Origin: an uncultured Bacteroidales bacterium
Lineage (GTDB): Bacteria > Bacteroidota > Bacteroidia > Bacteroidales > Muribaculaceae
Assembly (NCBI GenBank): GCA_958418815.1
Contig: CATZGB010000049.1
Coordinates: forward strand, 1 to 17,000
Direction: 5' to 3'
Length of the DNA: 17,000 nt
Part shown: positions 1 through 7,879 of the stretch, piece after piece
Position numbering within the stretch: position 1 is the stretch's first letter
How the letters are laid out: each line of letters opens with the position of its first letter
The notes under the pieces: generated by a model
Database searches by the model: none
Seen by the model: the letters and a program-made list of their open reading frames with translations, nothing else
What the model was told of the DNA's origin: nothing
Translations under genes and position numbers: made by a program

Positions 1-27
1 AAGTTCGCAACCAAAAACGCTTTGATA

Positions 28-52
28 AAGTCGGCCTATTTCGGACGGATAC
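28..52 (-). repeat. 25-bp repeat, left copy (possible IS terminal inverted repeat)
   Basis: Read on the minus strand this begins GTATCCGTCCGAAA and ends GCCGACTT. It matches positions 16947-16971 of the plus strand at 23 of 25 bases, so the two copies are inverted. Sequence beyond the 25 bp differs between the copies. That fits terminal inverted repeats of insertion sequences lying just outside the window, or a dispersed intergenic repeat. No transposase is visible, so the element type is unknown. Confidence 0.5.
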
Positions 53-65
53 ATAGAAGGTGTGT

Positions 66-123
66 GACAAAAACGACGCGTCCCCGCTATTGCTTTTCAA
101 TGCAGTGGCGGGGACGCGTTGTT
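66..123 (-). terminator. Intrinsic terminator of the M23 peptidase gene
   Basis: Arms at 72-87 and 108-123 form a 16-bp stem with one G-U pair. The core is ACGCGTCCCCGC against its complement, and the loop contains a small inner ATTG/CAAT pairing. On the minus strand the stem is followed by TTTTTG, the orientation expected for transcripts leaving the peptidase gene that stops at 169. Confidence 0.85.
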
Positions 124-168
124 TAGTTCGGTATGGCAATTACAGCCTGTTTGTGTCGCGGTTTAGTT

Positions 169-1152
169 TTAGCGCAGACGCAGTTTGGTGCCGGGAGTCA
201 GCTTGGATTTTGTCGACAACCCGTTGAGCTTGCAAAGCTGGCGCACTGTCACGCCGTTACGCGATGCGATACGGCTGAGAGAGTCGCCGCGTTTTACGGT
301 GTATGTCTTGGCTTTGGCCGATGATGATTTCGATTTTGAAGAGGCAGATGCCTTGGGGGGATTCGCCGCGAGATACTGCTTGGCGTATTCCTGGTTTGCG
401 CCCGGGTCAAAGTTGCGGGGCTGGGTGTAGGTCTGCTTGTCAAAAGTGAATTCGTCGGTGTGGACTGTCTGGTTGGCAAAGTCGAAGATTGCCGCCGGGT
501 TGATCGGGTAGCCCATATAGCGGGTCTCGAAGTGGAGGTGGCTTCCGAAGCTGCGTCCGGTGTTGCCGCCAAGGGCTATCGGCTCGCCAGCCTTGACATA
601 TTGGTCGGGCTTGACGAGGAATTTGGAGAGATGTCCGTAGACGGTCTCCAGCCCGTTGGGATGGCGCACAATCACATAATAACCGTATCCTTTTCTCTCA
701 AAGTTGGTGAGCCTGACGCGCCCGTCAAATGCGGCGCGGACAGTGTCGCCGGTCTGGAGCTTGAGGTCAATGCCTTTGTGTACGCGTTTGAACCTGGGAC
801 GGTAGCCATAGGGAGAGGTGACGTATCCGGGAGTGGGCATGGCGAAGTTGCTCACGTCTATCACTTTGGTGTCAGGGACTTCCATCCCGGCATAAGCGTT
901 GACGCGTTTTGACTCCCATCCTTCGGTATAGATGTCAAGCTCGGGTTCTTCCTCCTCCTTGAAGAGGTTGTCGACAAAAGCTTTGGTCTCCTCGACAGAA
1001 ATCTGGTTGCCGATATTCTCCTGTTTGGCTATAAGACCCTGATGCTCGGCGTTGTGGGCTTTGGGAAGTTTGAACGACTGGGCGTTGCCAGACAACGCTA
1101 TCAGGGCCGTGGCGGCCAGTATTACAAATTTGTTTATTTTACAAAAAAGCAT
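169..1152 (-). CDS. Secreted M23 metallopeptidase with C-terminal LysM
   Basis: A 327-residue secreted peptidoglycan-binding protein. An N-terminal signal peptide (about residues 1-25, hydrophobic core FVILAATALIAL) leads into a Glu-rich linker around 66-72. The M23/LytM peptidase domain spans about 105-220. Its zinc ligands are visible as H125-x3-D129 and H207 in HLHF, with catalytic histidines H174 (YGH) and H205. A Ser/Lys/Ala-rich linker (268-282) leads to a LysM module (283-327, beginning TYTVKRGDSLSRIA) that should bind glycan chains. All metal ligands are present, so it is probably an active endopeptidase that cuts peptide cross-links in the periplasm, rather than a degenerate EnvC/NlpD-type activator, although that role cannot be excluded. 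It starts 27 bp after the ndk stop codon and no separate promoter is seen in the gap, so cotranscription with ndk is likely. Confidence 0.93.
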   Translation of the reverse strand: MLFCKINKFVILAATALIALSGNAQSFKLPKAHNAEHQGLIAKQENIGNQISVEETKAFVDNLFKEEEEPELDIYTEGWESKRVNAYAGMEVPDTKVIDVSNFAMPTPGYVTSPYGYRPRFKRVHKGIDLKLQTGDTVRAAFDGRVRLTNFERKGYGYYVIVRHPNGLETVYGHLSKFLVKPDQYVKAGEPIALGGNTGRSFGSHLHFETRYMGYPINPAAIFDFANQTVHTDEFTFDKQTYTQPRNFDPGANQEYAKQYLAANPPKASASSKSKSSSAKAKTYTVKRGDSLSRIASRNGVTVRQLCKLNGLSTKSKLTPGTKLRLR

Positions 1153-1179
1153 TTCCTGTTGACTGTGTTGAGAGAGGTT

Positions 1180-1647
1180 TTAAGCGTTTAAATCATCGGC
1201 GCAATAGATTGAGGAGAGGATTGAGGGGGTGTAGTCGAAGACTTCGCCTGCGTTGAAGAAGCGGGCAATCTCGATTGCGGCGTTTTCGGGGGAGTCAGAC
1301 GCGTGGATTATGTTCTCCTGGCCGCTCATGGCGAAATCTCCACGGATTGTCCCGGGCAATGCTTTGCGGGCGTTGGTGGCTCCGGTCATTCCTCTCACCA
1401 CTTCTACTGCGTCGACACCTTTTATAGCCATCACAATAACCGGCGTGGCCATCATCGAACGGAGCAGGGAGGGGAAGAAGGGACGCTCAACAAGATGGGC
1501 GTAATGCTCGCGGAGAATCTTCTCAGAAAGCTCCATCATCTTCATTCCGGCTATAATCAAGCCTTTTTTCTCGAAGCGGGAAATCACTTCTCCGGAGATT
1601 GCTCTCTGTATTCCCGAGGGTTTGATGATGACAAGTGTGGTCTGCAT
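1180..1647 (-). CDS. ndk: Nucleoside diphosphate kinase
   Basis: Encodes 155 residues. It transfers the gamma phosphate between nucleoside triphosphates and diphosphates through a phosphohistidine. The N-terminus reads QTTLVIIKPSG, the usual NDK opening, and the active-site motif NIIHASDS places the phosphorylated histidine at H115. The frame stays open upstream to a TTG at 1683, but the ATG at 1645-1647 puts the family N-terminus at the right place, so that start is used. At 155 residues it is slightly longer than the roughly 140-residue minimal bacterial enzyme; the extension sits around residues 55-60 and 130-155, as in other Bacteroidetes NDKs. A TAACTTTG box lies 66 bp upstream, and the leader contains a G+C-rich hairpin. 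It is probably the first gene of an ndk-M23 transcript. Confidence 0.95.
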   Translation of the reverse strand: MQTTLVIIKPSGIQRAISGEVISRFEKKGLIIAGMKMMELSEKILREHYAHLVERPFFPSLLRSMMATPVIVMAIKGVDAVEVVRGMTGATNARKALPGTIRGDFAMSGQENIIHASDSPENAAIEIARFFNAGEVFDYTPSILSSIYCADDLNA

Positions 1648-1682
1648 TGGTCGGTATGTTAGGTGTCGGTTTGGAAACAACA

Positions 1683-1699
1683 AACCCGCGACGCGGGTT
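1683..1699 (-). promoter_or_regulatory. Hairpin in the ndk leader
   Basis: AACCCGC, GAC, GCGGGTT forms a perfect 7-bp stem with a 3-nt loop. It lies between the putative -7 box and the ndk start, about 36 nt before the ATG. It could affect mRNA stability or translation; no riboswitch class is recognised. Confidence 0.4.
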
Positions 1700-1712
1700 A
1701 TCTTTGTCTTCC

Positions 1713-1720
1713 CAAAGTTA
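1713..1720 (-). promoter_or_regulatory. Putative ndk promoter (-7 box)
   Basis: The minus strand reads TAACTTTG, a full match to the Bacteroidetes TAnnTTTG box. I see no clear TTG element about 20 bp upstream, so the promoter is only partly supported. Predicted transcription would start near 1705 and include the leader hairpin. Confidence 0.5.
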
Positions 1721-1970
1721 CTAAAAATAACGTTGTCTGAGAAAAAAATACGTATTAAAATAGTTTAATCGCCTGTCTTTCAGCCTTGATTTGGTTCTAA
1801 CCGCTTAAAAATTAATTGGTTGGGAAAATATGTTTTTCAGCAGGTTTTTAAACAACCAGGGTTGGGTTGCCGTTTTGGGAAAACGAGTCCTCGGAGTTTT
1901 GCACACTATGACGGCCAATGTGCAATGGGTTGAAGCCTATGGTTTTGCGTGGCAGGAATCGTTGAGGCGG

Positions 1971-4061
1971 TCACGAGATGCGGCTCATGTCTGATTTGCG
2001 GGCGAAGAGCCTTGAAAGCTCAGGCAGCAGCATGCCGTGGCCCGGAGCGGAGAGTGAGGGATCGGCCTCAAGGAGCGAGTCGACAGAGTCGCGGGCAATC
2101 TGAACTATCTGGCCGTCTGTTGCGAGATTAGCCACATGCAGCTCCATGGGCATGCCGCTTTGCATCGTTCCCTCCAGGTCGCCGGGGCCGCGAGTCTTCA
2201 GGTCGGCCTCGGCAATCAGGAATCCATCGGTCGTGGAGGTCATGAGTTCGAGCCGCTTGCGAGTGTCTCCGGCGATCTTGCGCTTCGACATCAGCACGCA
2301 GAAGCTTTGGTCGGCTCCACGGCCGACGCGTCCGCGGAGCTGGTGAAGCTGCGAGAGTCCGAATCGCTCGGCGTTCTCTATCACCATCACGGAGGCGTTG
2401 GGGACATTCACGCCTACCTCTATCACTGTGGTGGCCACCATTATCTGGGCTTTGTTTTCGACGAACAGCTTCATCTGGTGGTCTTTTTCCTTCGGCTTCA
2501 TCTTGCCGTGGACGTAGACCACGTTGTATGAAGGGAATGTCTCCCGGATTAGGTCATACCCCTCTTCAAGGCATTTGAGGTCGAGTTTCTCGTTTTCGAG
2601 GATGAGGGGGTAGACGATGTAGACCTGGCGTCCCTGGGCGAGTTGCCGTCCAATCGAGCGGTAGACCTGCTGACGCTGGTCGTCGAAACGGAGAAGTGTC
2701 GTCACCGGCTTGCGTCCCGGAGGCAGCTCGTCTATCACAGACACGTCCAGGTCGCCGTAGAGGGTCATGGCCAGGGTGCGTGGTATGGGGGTGGCTGTCA
2801 TCACAAGCACATGGGGGGCGATTACGTTCTTGCCCCACAGCCTGGCTCGTTGCACTACCCCGAACCGGTGTTGCTCGTCGATCACGGCGAGTCCGAGGTC
2901 GCGGAAACGGACATTGTCTTCTATGACAGCGTGGGTGCCGACAAGTATGTGGAGCGAACCGTCGGCCAGTCCGGCCGCGATTTCTTCCCGTTCCTTTTTC
3001 CGGGTGGAGCCTGTGAGCAGGCGGACATTCACACCTAACTGTGCCGCCATGCCGCGTATCGACTCGTAGTGCTGGGTGGCGAGGATTTCGGTAGGGGCCA
3101 TGAGGCATGCCTGTGTGGCGTTGTCGAGAGCCATCAGCATCGCCATCAGCGCCACTATTGTCTTTCCGGAGCCCACGTCGCCCTGCACCAGGCGGTTCAT
3201 CTGCCGGCCCGATCCGACATCCGTGCGTATCTCTTTCAGCACGCGTTTCTGCGCGCCGGTGAGCGGAAAAGGCAGAATCTGGGAATAGAAGTTGTTGAAG
3301 AACATTCCGATGCGGGGAAACGGACGTCCCTGCACGGTTGCTGAGCGCTTGCAGGCGTAGCGGCGTATGTTGAGCTGAAGGTAGAACAGCTCCTCGAATT
3401 TCAGTCGCAGACGTGCGCGGTTCAGCTCGTCGTGGTTGCGCGGGTTGTGTATCGTGCGCAATGCGGTGTCAGCGTCGATTAGTCTGCGTTCGGCCAGGAT
3501 TTCAGCCGGCAACGTCTCGTCAAAGCGTTTCACCACGGCCATGGCGTTGCTTATCCATTGGAAAAGCAGGCGCGACGTCACGCCCCGGTTGCGCAGCTTC
3601 TCGGTGAGCGGATATACCCCCCGCAGCCCTTGCGAGGCAGTGGCCGATTCAGGCTGGTCAACTTCGGGATGGGTCATGCTCCAACGGCCGTTGAATTCGC
3701 GCGGCTTGCCGAAGAGGATGTATTCAGAGCCTGTGTGGTATGCCTCCTGCAACGCTTTTATGCGCTGGAACCATACGACTTCCATTGTGGCAGTGCCGTC
3801 TGTGAACAGCCCCGACAACCGGCGTTTGGCCCCCTCGCCGTGGGTGGTGAAGCTTACAAACCGTCCTCTGACCTGTATGTATGGCATCTCACCGCCAAAC
3901 GACCTTATCGTGTAAATCCTTGAGCGGTCGACATAATGTGTCGGGAAATGGTGAACCAGGTCGTATAGCGACTTTATGCCAAGTTCCTCGTCGAGAAGCT
4001 TGGCTTTTACAGGGCCTATTCCTTTAAGGTATTTTATGTCGAATTCTCGTGGGGATGCCAT
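1971..4061 (-). CDS. recG: ATP-dependent DNA helicase RecG
   Basis: A 696-residue, full-length RecG, the monomeric double-strand DNA translocase that regresses stalled replication forks and migrates branched DNA. The N-terminal wedge/OB region occupies about residues 1-250, beginning with a helix-hairpin-helix-like stretch (YLKGIGPVKAKLL). Helicase motifs follow in order: Walker A GDVGSGKT at 294-301, PTEILA near 323, DEQHRFG at 395-401, TATPIPRT at 422-429, and motif VI QLHQLRGRVGRG at 571-582. The C-terminal part (about 600-696) carries the RecG-typical FLIAEADLKTRGPGDLEGT stretch. No motif is missing. It starts 36 bp after the ispD stop codon, so the two are likely cotranscribed. Confidence 0.97.
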   Translation of the reverse strand: MASPREFDIKYLKGIGPVKAKLLDEELGIKSLYDLVHHFPTHYVDRSRIYTIRSFGGEMPYIQVRGRFVSFTTHGEGAKRRLSGLFTDGTATMEVVWFQRIKALQEAYHTGSEYILFGKPREFNGRWSMTHPEVDQPESATASQGLRGVYPLTEKLRNRGVTSRLLFQWISNAMAVVKRFDETLPAEILAERRLIDADTALRTIHNPRNHDELNRARLRLKFEELFYLQLNIRRYACKRSATVQGRPFPRIGMFFNNFYSQILPFPLTGAQKRVLKEIRTDVGSGRQMNRLVQGDVGSGKTIVALMAMLMALDNATQACLMAPTEILATQHYESIRGMAAQLGVNVRLLTGSTRKKEREEIAAGLADGSLHILVGTHAVIEDNVRFRDLGLAVIDEQHRFGVVQRARLWGKNVIAPHVLVMTATPIPRTLAMTLYGDLDVSVIDELPPGRKPVTTLLRFDDQRQQVYRSIGRQLAQGRQVYIVYPLILENEKLDLKCLEEGYDLIRETFPSYNVVYVHGKMKPKEKDHQMKLFVENKAQIMVATTVIEVGVNVPNASVMVIENAERFGLSQLHQLRGRVGRGADQSFCVLMSKRKIAGDTRKRLELMTSTTDGFLIAEADLKTRGPGDLEGTMQSGMPMELHVANLATDGQIVQIARDSVDSLLEADPSLSAPGHGMLLPELSRLFARKSDMSRIS

Positions 4062-4097
4062 ATGCGGGCTGTTTCCAAGTGCCGTTCCTGGAGGGGG

Positions 4098-4796
4098 TTA
4101 TCTGCCTGATGAGAGGATGGCTTCGGCGATGGCTATGTCGCGGGGGTTGGTTATCTTTATGTTGTCGGGATTGCCTTCGACGAGGAAGACATTCTCGTAT
4201 CCGGCCTCGGCCATTACAGACGCGTCATCTGTGAATGACTCCTGGTAGGGTTGTGAGTAAGCTTCGCGCAGGCGCCAGAGAATGAAACCCTGGGGGGTCT
4301 GCACGGCCCGGAACTCGCCGCGGTCGACGGGGGATGAGCCTACTCCGTCATGGTCGAGCCTGCGCAATGAGTCGCTGACGGGAATGGCGGGGATTGCCCC
4401 GTCGGTGTTGATGGCGGCCGCGCACACGCGTTTCACAGTAGGGGTGTCGACAAGAGGCCGCGCGCCGTCATGGATGAGGACTATCGAGTTGGCGCGCGCG
4501 TCGGCCGGGATGGCGGCCAGCCCGTTTTTCACCGACTCCCACCGGGTGGCTCCTCCATGGACCACGGCCGGCGAACTGAATCCAAACTTCTCGCAGAGAT
4601 CGGCCCAGCGTTTCTCCTCAGACGGCGACACAACGATTATGGGGGTGGCTCCGGGGACGGCTGCCAGCAATCTTTCAATCGCGTGCATGACCACCGGCTT
4701 ACCATCCAGGAGGCAGAACTGTTTGGGGACATCTGAACCGAACCGGCTTCCGCTCCCCGCCGCTACTACTATTATATATGTGTCGAATAAAGCCAT
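4098..4796 (-). CDS. ispD: 2-C-methyl-D-erythritol 4-phosphate cytidylyltransferase
   Basis: A 232-residue enzyme of the non-mevalonate (MEP) isoprenoid pathway. It joins MEP to CTP, giving CDP-methylerythritol and pyrophosphate. The nucleotide-binding loop VVAAGSGSRFG (10-20) and PKQF (24-27) supply the expected Arg18 and Lys25. HDGARPLV follows at 109-116, then the family motif QTPQGF (166-171), the TDDASVMAEAG stretch (189-199) and the C-terminal NIKIT lysine (K214). Length and motif order are typical. It probably leads an ispD-recG transcript, with a TATCTTTG box 21-28 bp before the start. Confidence 0.96.
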   Translation of the reverse strand: MALFDTYIIVVAAGSGSRFGSDVPKQFCLLDGKPVVMHAIERLLAAVPGATPIIVVSPSEEKRWADLCEKFGFSSPAVVHGGATRWESVKNGLAAIPADARANSIVLIHDGARPLVDTPTVKRVCAAAINTDGAIPAIPVSDSLRRLDHDGVGSSPVDRGEFRAVQTPQGFILWRLREAYSQPYQESFTDDASVMAEAGYENVFLVEGNPDNIKITNPRDIAIAEAILSSGR

Positions 4797-4816
4797 TTGT
4801 TATCGCAAATACATGG

Positions 4817-4824
4817 CAAAGATA
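4817..4824 (-). promoter_or_regulatory. Putative ispD-recG promoter (-7 box)
   Basis: The minus strand reads TATCTTTG, a full TAnnTTTG match. The nearest TTTG upstream is only 11 bp away rather than 19-21, so the upstream element is weak. The implied leader is about 13 nt. Confidence 0.5.
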
Positions 4825-4877
4825 CGAAAAATCGTCAAATAATGTGGCATCGTGGGGGCATGCTTGTGGTATCGGCT

Positions 4878-4895
4878 GTATTGCGTTGACAATAC
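4878..4895. repeat. Small inverted repeat after the Crp-like gene
   Basis: GTATTG, CGTTGA, CAATAC gives a perfect 6-bp stem with a 6-nt loop, 21 bp past the end of the regulator gene. No T-tract follows on either strand, so it is not a convincing intrinsic terminator. Confidence 0.3.
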
Positions 4896-4915
4896 TGTCT
4901 CAATGCTTGGTTCTC

Positions 4916-5533
4916 TCAGCGGCCTACGAATTTGCGGCGAATTTTAGACAATGTCTGCGGGGTCATGCCGAGGTATTGTGCCAGGAATTTCAGTGGCAGG
5001 GTGCGTGTGAGTGATTTGGGGGAATTGCTGCGGAGGTTAGGGGCCAGGAAGTTCCAGAAATTATCGAGTTTTTCAGAGGGAGTGGCCATAGCAAGTTTTC
5101 GATATAGAATCTCGATGCTGTAGAATTGCTCAACGAGCAAAAGCTGCATCCATTTGTAAAGCTCGGGATAGCGCTCTTCCAGGTTCTTGAATTTCTGTAT
5201 GGAAATCCACCATCCGTTTACCTTGCAGTCCACCGCTTCCAAGGAGAATGCCGGAGGCTCGCCGCCATACCAATCGTGAAATGAGAAGAAAATGTCGCCT
5301 CCGTTTCCGAAACACAGGGTGTCTTCCTTGTTTCCTTTGCGGAAGCATACACGGGTGACTCCGCTTTCTATCACAAAAAAATTACCGCAAGGTTTCCCCT
5401 GGGCTACTATAGTGTCACCCTTATGAAACTCGTCGTGACGCGATATGGCCGCCAGGGCATCCATGCATTCGTCACTTAGGCAATGGTAAGCCCTCATTAT
5501 TTCGTAGAACCTTTTTTTCTTGGCTTCGAGCAT
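4916..5533 (-). CDS. Crp/Fnr-family transcriptional regulator
   Basis: A 205-residue protein with Crp/Fnr architecture. A cyclic-nucleotide-binding-like beta-barrel spans about 18-115 (GDTIVAQGKPCGNFFVIESG is its typical jelly-roll segment). A dimerisation helix lies at about 120-150, and a short C-terminal helix-turn-helix around 178-200 (LPLKFLAQYLGMTPQTLSKIRR). The classical cAMP phosphate-binding signature and an Fnr four-cysteine cluster are not evident, so the ligand is unknown. It is divergently transcribed from the BspA-like gene across 174 bp. It may control that gene or itself, but no operator is identified. Start is the ATG at 5531-5533. Confidence 0.88.
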   Translation of the reverse strand: MLEAKKKRFYEIMRAYHCLSDECMDALAAISRHDEFHKGDTIVAQGKPCGNFFVIESGVTRVCFRKGNKEDTLCFGNGGDIFFSFHDWYGGEPPAFSLEAVDCKVNGWWISIQKFKNLEERYPELYKWMQLLLVEQFYSIEILYRKLAMATPSEKLDNFWNFLAPNLRSNSPKSLTRTLPLKFLAQYLGMTPQTLSKIRRKFVGR

Positions 5534-5555
5534 AGTGTATGGTATGTATCAGTCG

Positions 5556-5563
5556 CAAATATA
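5556..5563 (-). promoter_or_regulatory. Putative promoter of the Crp-like gene (-7 box)
   Basis: The minus strand reads TATATTTG, matching TAnnTTTG. The only nearby TTTG upstream lies 30 bp away, so the upstream element is unclear. Transcription would start near 5548, giving a leader of about 15 nt. Confidence 0.45.
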
Positions 5564-5629
5564 CGAATAATATGTGTGCCACTATGTTTGCTGCAAAAAA
5601 ACATTCTTAATTTGAAATAAAAAAAATTA

Positions 5630-5660
5630 TTGCTTTGATTTTTCAGGAAGTGTAAATTTG
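5630..5660 (+). promoter_or_regulatory. Promoter of the BspA-like gene
   Basis: TTG at 5630-5632 and TAAATTTG at 5653-5660 are separated by 20 bp, matching the Bacteroidetes housekeeping promoter. The predicted start is near 5668, with a leader of about 40 nt. Confidence 0.7.
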
Positions 5661-5707
5661 CAATTGTAGGTTCTACCAATTAGTTATTCACCAAAAATTG
5701 TTTTACA

Positions 5708-7714
5708 ATGAAAAAGTCGCTACGCGTTTTGATGGCTGCCATGCTTTCAGTCGCTGGTATGCTTCCTGGTTATGCCGCCGGGGCAAAGTTCCTCTATGAC
5801 GGAATGGTCTTTCAAGTGCTTGATACGGATGCCAAAACCGTTATGACAACATTTCCGCTCGGGGTCAAGGATGAGGATGGGAATCCGGTTCCCAAGTATA
5901 CCGGAGAGGTGACGGTTCCCTCTGCGGTTGATTATGAGGGAGAGACTTATACGGTCACATCCATAGGCGACTTCACATTTATGGTGCCTTCAGGTGCCGA
6001 CGCCAACCTTACGGCTGTCAATCTGCCGGAAACCATAGAGTCCATCAATGCGAGCGCGTTTGCGGGCTCGAATATTGCGTCGCTGACCATACCGTCAGGT
6101 TGCAAGTTCATAGGTAACAGCGCGTTCAGCCGATGCGCCAACCTGACTTCCTTGGAAATCCCCGAAGGGGTCACCACTCTGGGGAACGAATGCTTCGTGG
6201 GCACATCGCTTGAAAGCATCGTGGTGCCCAACTCGGTGACCCTTATGGGAATGGCCTGCATGGCTTCTCTCCCAACTCTAAAAAGCGCAGTGATAGGGGA
6301 TGGCGTCAAAAATATTCCTGCCAACTGTTTCTCCAGCTGCACCGGCCTTGCTGAGCTGACGCTCGGCAATTCCGTGGAGCAAATCAATGGCCTGGCCCTC
6401 AGTGGCTGTTCTGCTCTGGAGGCTTTGCATCTGCCGGCCTCTTTGCATACTTTCCTCGACAGGGCTCTTATAAATATGAGCAGCCTCAAAAGCATTACCG
6501 TGGATCCCGCCAGCGAGTACTATGCCTCTGTGGACGGCATACTCTTCTCGAAGGATATGAAGACCATTGTGAAATATCCAATCGGTCTCAGAACTACCAC
6601 TTATGCCATACCCGAAGGTGTGGAGAACGTTGCCACATGCTGTTTCGACCATATGGACACTTTCACCTCGGTGAAAGTACCTTCGACACTCAGAACCATC
6701 GGAAAGTATGCATTCTGGGCCAACGACCAGGTCACTGTCTTCGATTTTTCCAATACCCAGCTTGAAGAGGTCGAGGAGGGGGGATTCACTATGTGTACAG
6801 GTGTTAAGACCTACAAGTTTCCCGACACCGCCAAAAAACTCGGCGACCTTGTGTTCTATGACAATGAATCGGTCATCGAGATGGATCTCGGCAACGGCGT
6901 GGAATATCTGGGTGACAACATCTTCCAGCGGTGTTATTCCCTTAAGAATCTCCACATTCCCGCTTCCGTGACATATATCGGGTCAGATATCTTCGCCGAG
7001 TGCCCCTCGCTTGAATCCGTCACGGTCTCTCCCGAAAGCGAGACATTCTGCGTGCAGGACAATATTCTGTTCACAAAGAGCATTGACCAGCTTATCAAGT
7101 ATCCTATCGTGCTGGAAGCTCACGAATACACTGTTCCATCCTCGGTCAAAAATATTTATTTCGCCGCGTTCGCGGGCAACTGTAACCTAAAAAAGGTAAA
7201 CACAGGCGATGGGACGGAAAAAATCGAATCCTACGCTTTCCGCGACTGTCTCAATCTTGAGGAAGTATGGTTGGGAACCAATCTCAAGGAGTTGGGAGAA
7301 GGGGCATTTATGATTTACAGCCAAGAATTTATGTCAAAAATCAATGTCATCTATTGCGCCGCTCCCGAGCCTCCGAAGATGAATGGCTATCTTCCGGCTG
7401 AAATATGGGAAACGGCCATCCTGTACGTTCCTCAGGAAAGCTTCGATGCCTATAAGGCTAATTTCCGTTGGAACAAGATAGAGGATATGCGTCCGTTTGA
7501 CTTCGCATCTGCCGCAACGGTGTCTGAAGATATGTTGGGGCCGTCCATAACAGTAGAGGATGGGATGATTAATGTGAGCAACGCAGCCGAGATGTCGGTC
7601 TACACGGTATCTGGGTCTATGATTTACAGCGGCCACGCCAAAGCAATCGGAAATCTTCCGGCCGGAATCTATGTGGTCAAGGCCGGCAGCGAAGTGGCCA
7701 AAATCCGTCTCTGA
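5708..7714 (+). CDS. Secreted BspA-like leucine-rich-repeat (LRR_5) protein
   Basis: A 668-residue exported protein. A signal peptide (MKKSLRVLMAAMLSVAGMLP, cleavage probably after the Ala-rich stretch near 25) has no lipobox. An N-terminal beta module (about 27-85) ends in ETYTVTSIGDFTF, the usual entry to BspA repeats. Treponema-type LRR_5 repeats of about 22-23 residues run from about 86 to 545, with recurring LxxLxIPxxVxxIGxxAFxxC patterns. Two larger units match each other (about 259-325 and 434-500, both containing an ILF..K...IKYPI core). The last 58 residues (611-668, with VYTVSGSMIY and LPAGIYVVKAG) resemble the Por secretion-system/type IX C-terminal sorting domain. BspA proteins are surface adhesins or glycan/host-protein binders; the ligand here is unknown. 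It has its own promoter and terminator and is monocistronic. Confidence 0.9.
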   Translation: MKKSLRVLMAAMLSVAGMLPGYAAGAKFLYDGMVFQVLDTDAKTVMTTFPLGVKDEDGNPVPKYTGEVTVPSAVDYEGETYTVTSIGDFTFMVPSGADANLTAVNLPETIESINASAFAGSNIASLTIPSGCKFIGNSAFSRCANLTSLEIPEGVTTLGNECFVGTSLESIVVPNSVTLMGMACMASLPTLKSAVIGDGVKNIPANCFSSCTGLAELTLGNSVEQINGLALSGCSALEALHLPASLHTFLDRALINMSSLKSITVDPASEYYASVDGILFSKDMKTIVKYPIGLRTTTYAIPEGVENVATCCFDHMDTFTSVKVPSTLRTIGKYAFWANDQVTVFDFSNTQLEEVEEGGFTMCTGVKTYKFPDTAKKLGDLVFYDNESVIEMDLGNGVEYLGDNIFQRCYSLKNLHIPASVTYIGSDIFAECPSLESVTVSPESETFCVQDNILFTKSIDQLIKYPIVLEAHEYTVPSSVKNIYFAAFAGNCNLKKVNTGDGTEKIESYAFRDCLNLEEVWLGTNLKELGEGAFMIYSQEFMSKINVIYCAAPEPPKMNGYLPAEIWETAILYVPQESFDAYKANFRWNKIEDMRPFDFASAATVSEDMLGPSITVEDGMINVSNAAEMSVYTVSGSMIYSGHAKAIGNLPAGIYVVKAGSEVAKIRL

Positions 7715-7755
7715 GTCGTGAAGTCAGGCTGATACATGCCTGTCATCCAGCATAA

Positions 7756-7801
7756 AGCCAGGGCGATGTGTCTGAATCGATATGTCGCCCTGGCTGTTTT
7801 A
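7756..7801 (+). terminator. Intrinsic terminator of the BspA-like gene
   Basis: AGCCAGGGCGA (7756-7766) pairs with TCGCCCTGGCT (7785-7795) in a perfect 11-bp stem, followed by GTTTTA. It lies 42 bp after the stop codon. Confidence 0.85.
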
Positions 7802-7845
7802 CTATGGTTGCGTTGCCACAATGCAGGGGCAAGCAGGGAGACAAA

Positions 7846-7877
7846 AGAAACGGTCATCCGATTGGATGACCGTTTCT
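7846..7877 (-). terminator. Terminator of the tRNA gene
   Basis: A perfect 14-bp stem (7846-7859 with 7864-7877) closes a GATT loop. It sits 2 bp from the tRNA 3' end and is followed on the minus strand by TTTGTC. Confidence 0.85.
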
Positions 7878-7879
7878 GA

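Larger units (their letters stand above)
1648..1970. other. Intergenic region between recG and ndk
   Basis: 323 bp without a supported gene. Besides the ndk leader it holds an A+T-rich palindrome at 1754-1769 (ATTAAA, ATAG, TTTAAT) followed on the minus strand by a T-run, a weak candidate for the recG terminator. Two further inverted repeats, 1871-1885 (CGTTTT/AAAACG) and 1899-1925 (TTGCACA/TGTGCAA), have no T-tract. Nothing else is recognised. Confidence 0.5.

Noticed and set aside
1648..1683. 12-codon N-terminal extension of ndk from a TTG
   Set aside because: The family N-terminus begins at the ATG at 1645-1647, and the extension would cover the leader.
1899..1925. Intrinsic terminator of recG
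   Set aside because: A 7-bp stem exists, but no T-run follows on the minus strand.
2566..3108. 180-codon minus-strand frame inside recG
   Set aside because: It is an out-of-frame reading of recG with heavy Arg/Pro/His bias.
4282..4842. 186-codon plus-strand frame opposite ispD
   Set aside because: It is a shadow of ispD and covers the ispD promoter.
6278..6955. Antisense 225-codon frame, and another at 5947-6495
   Set aside because: They mirror the repetitive BspA-like gene. No promoter or recognised domain supports either.
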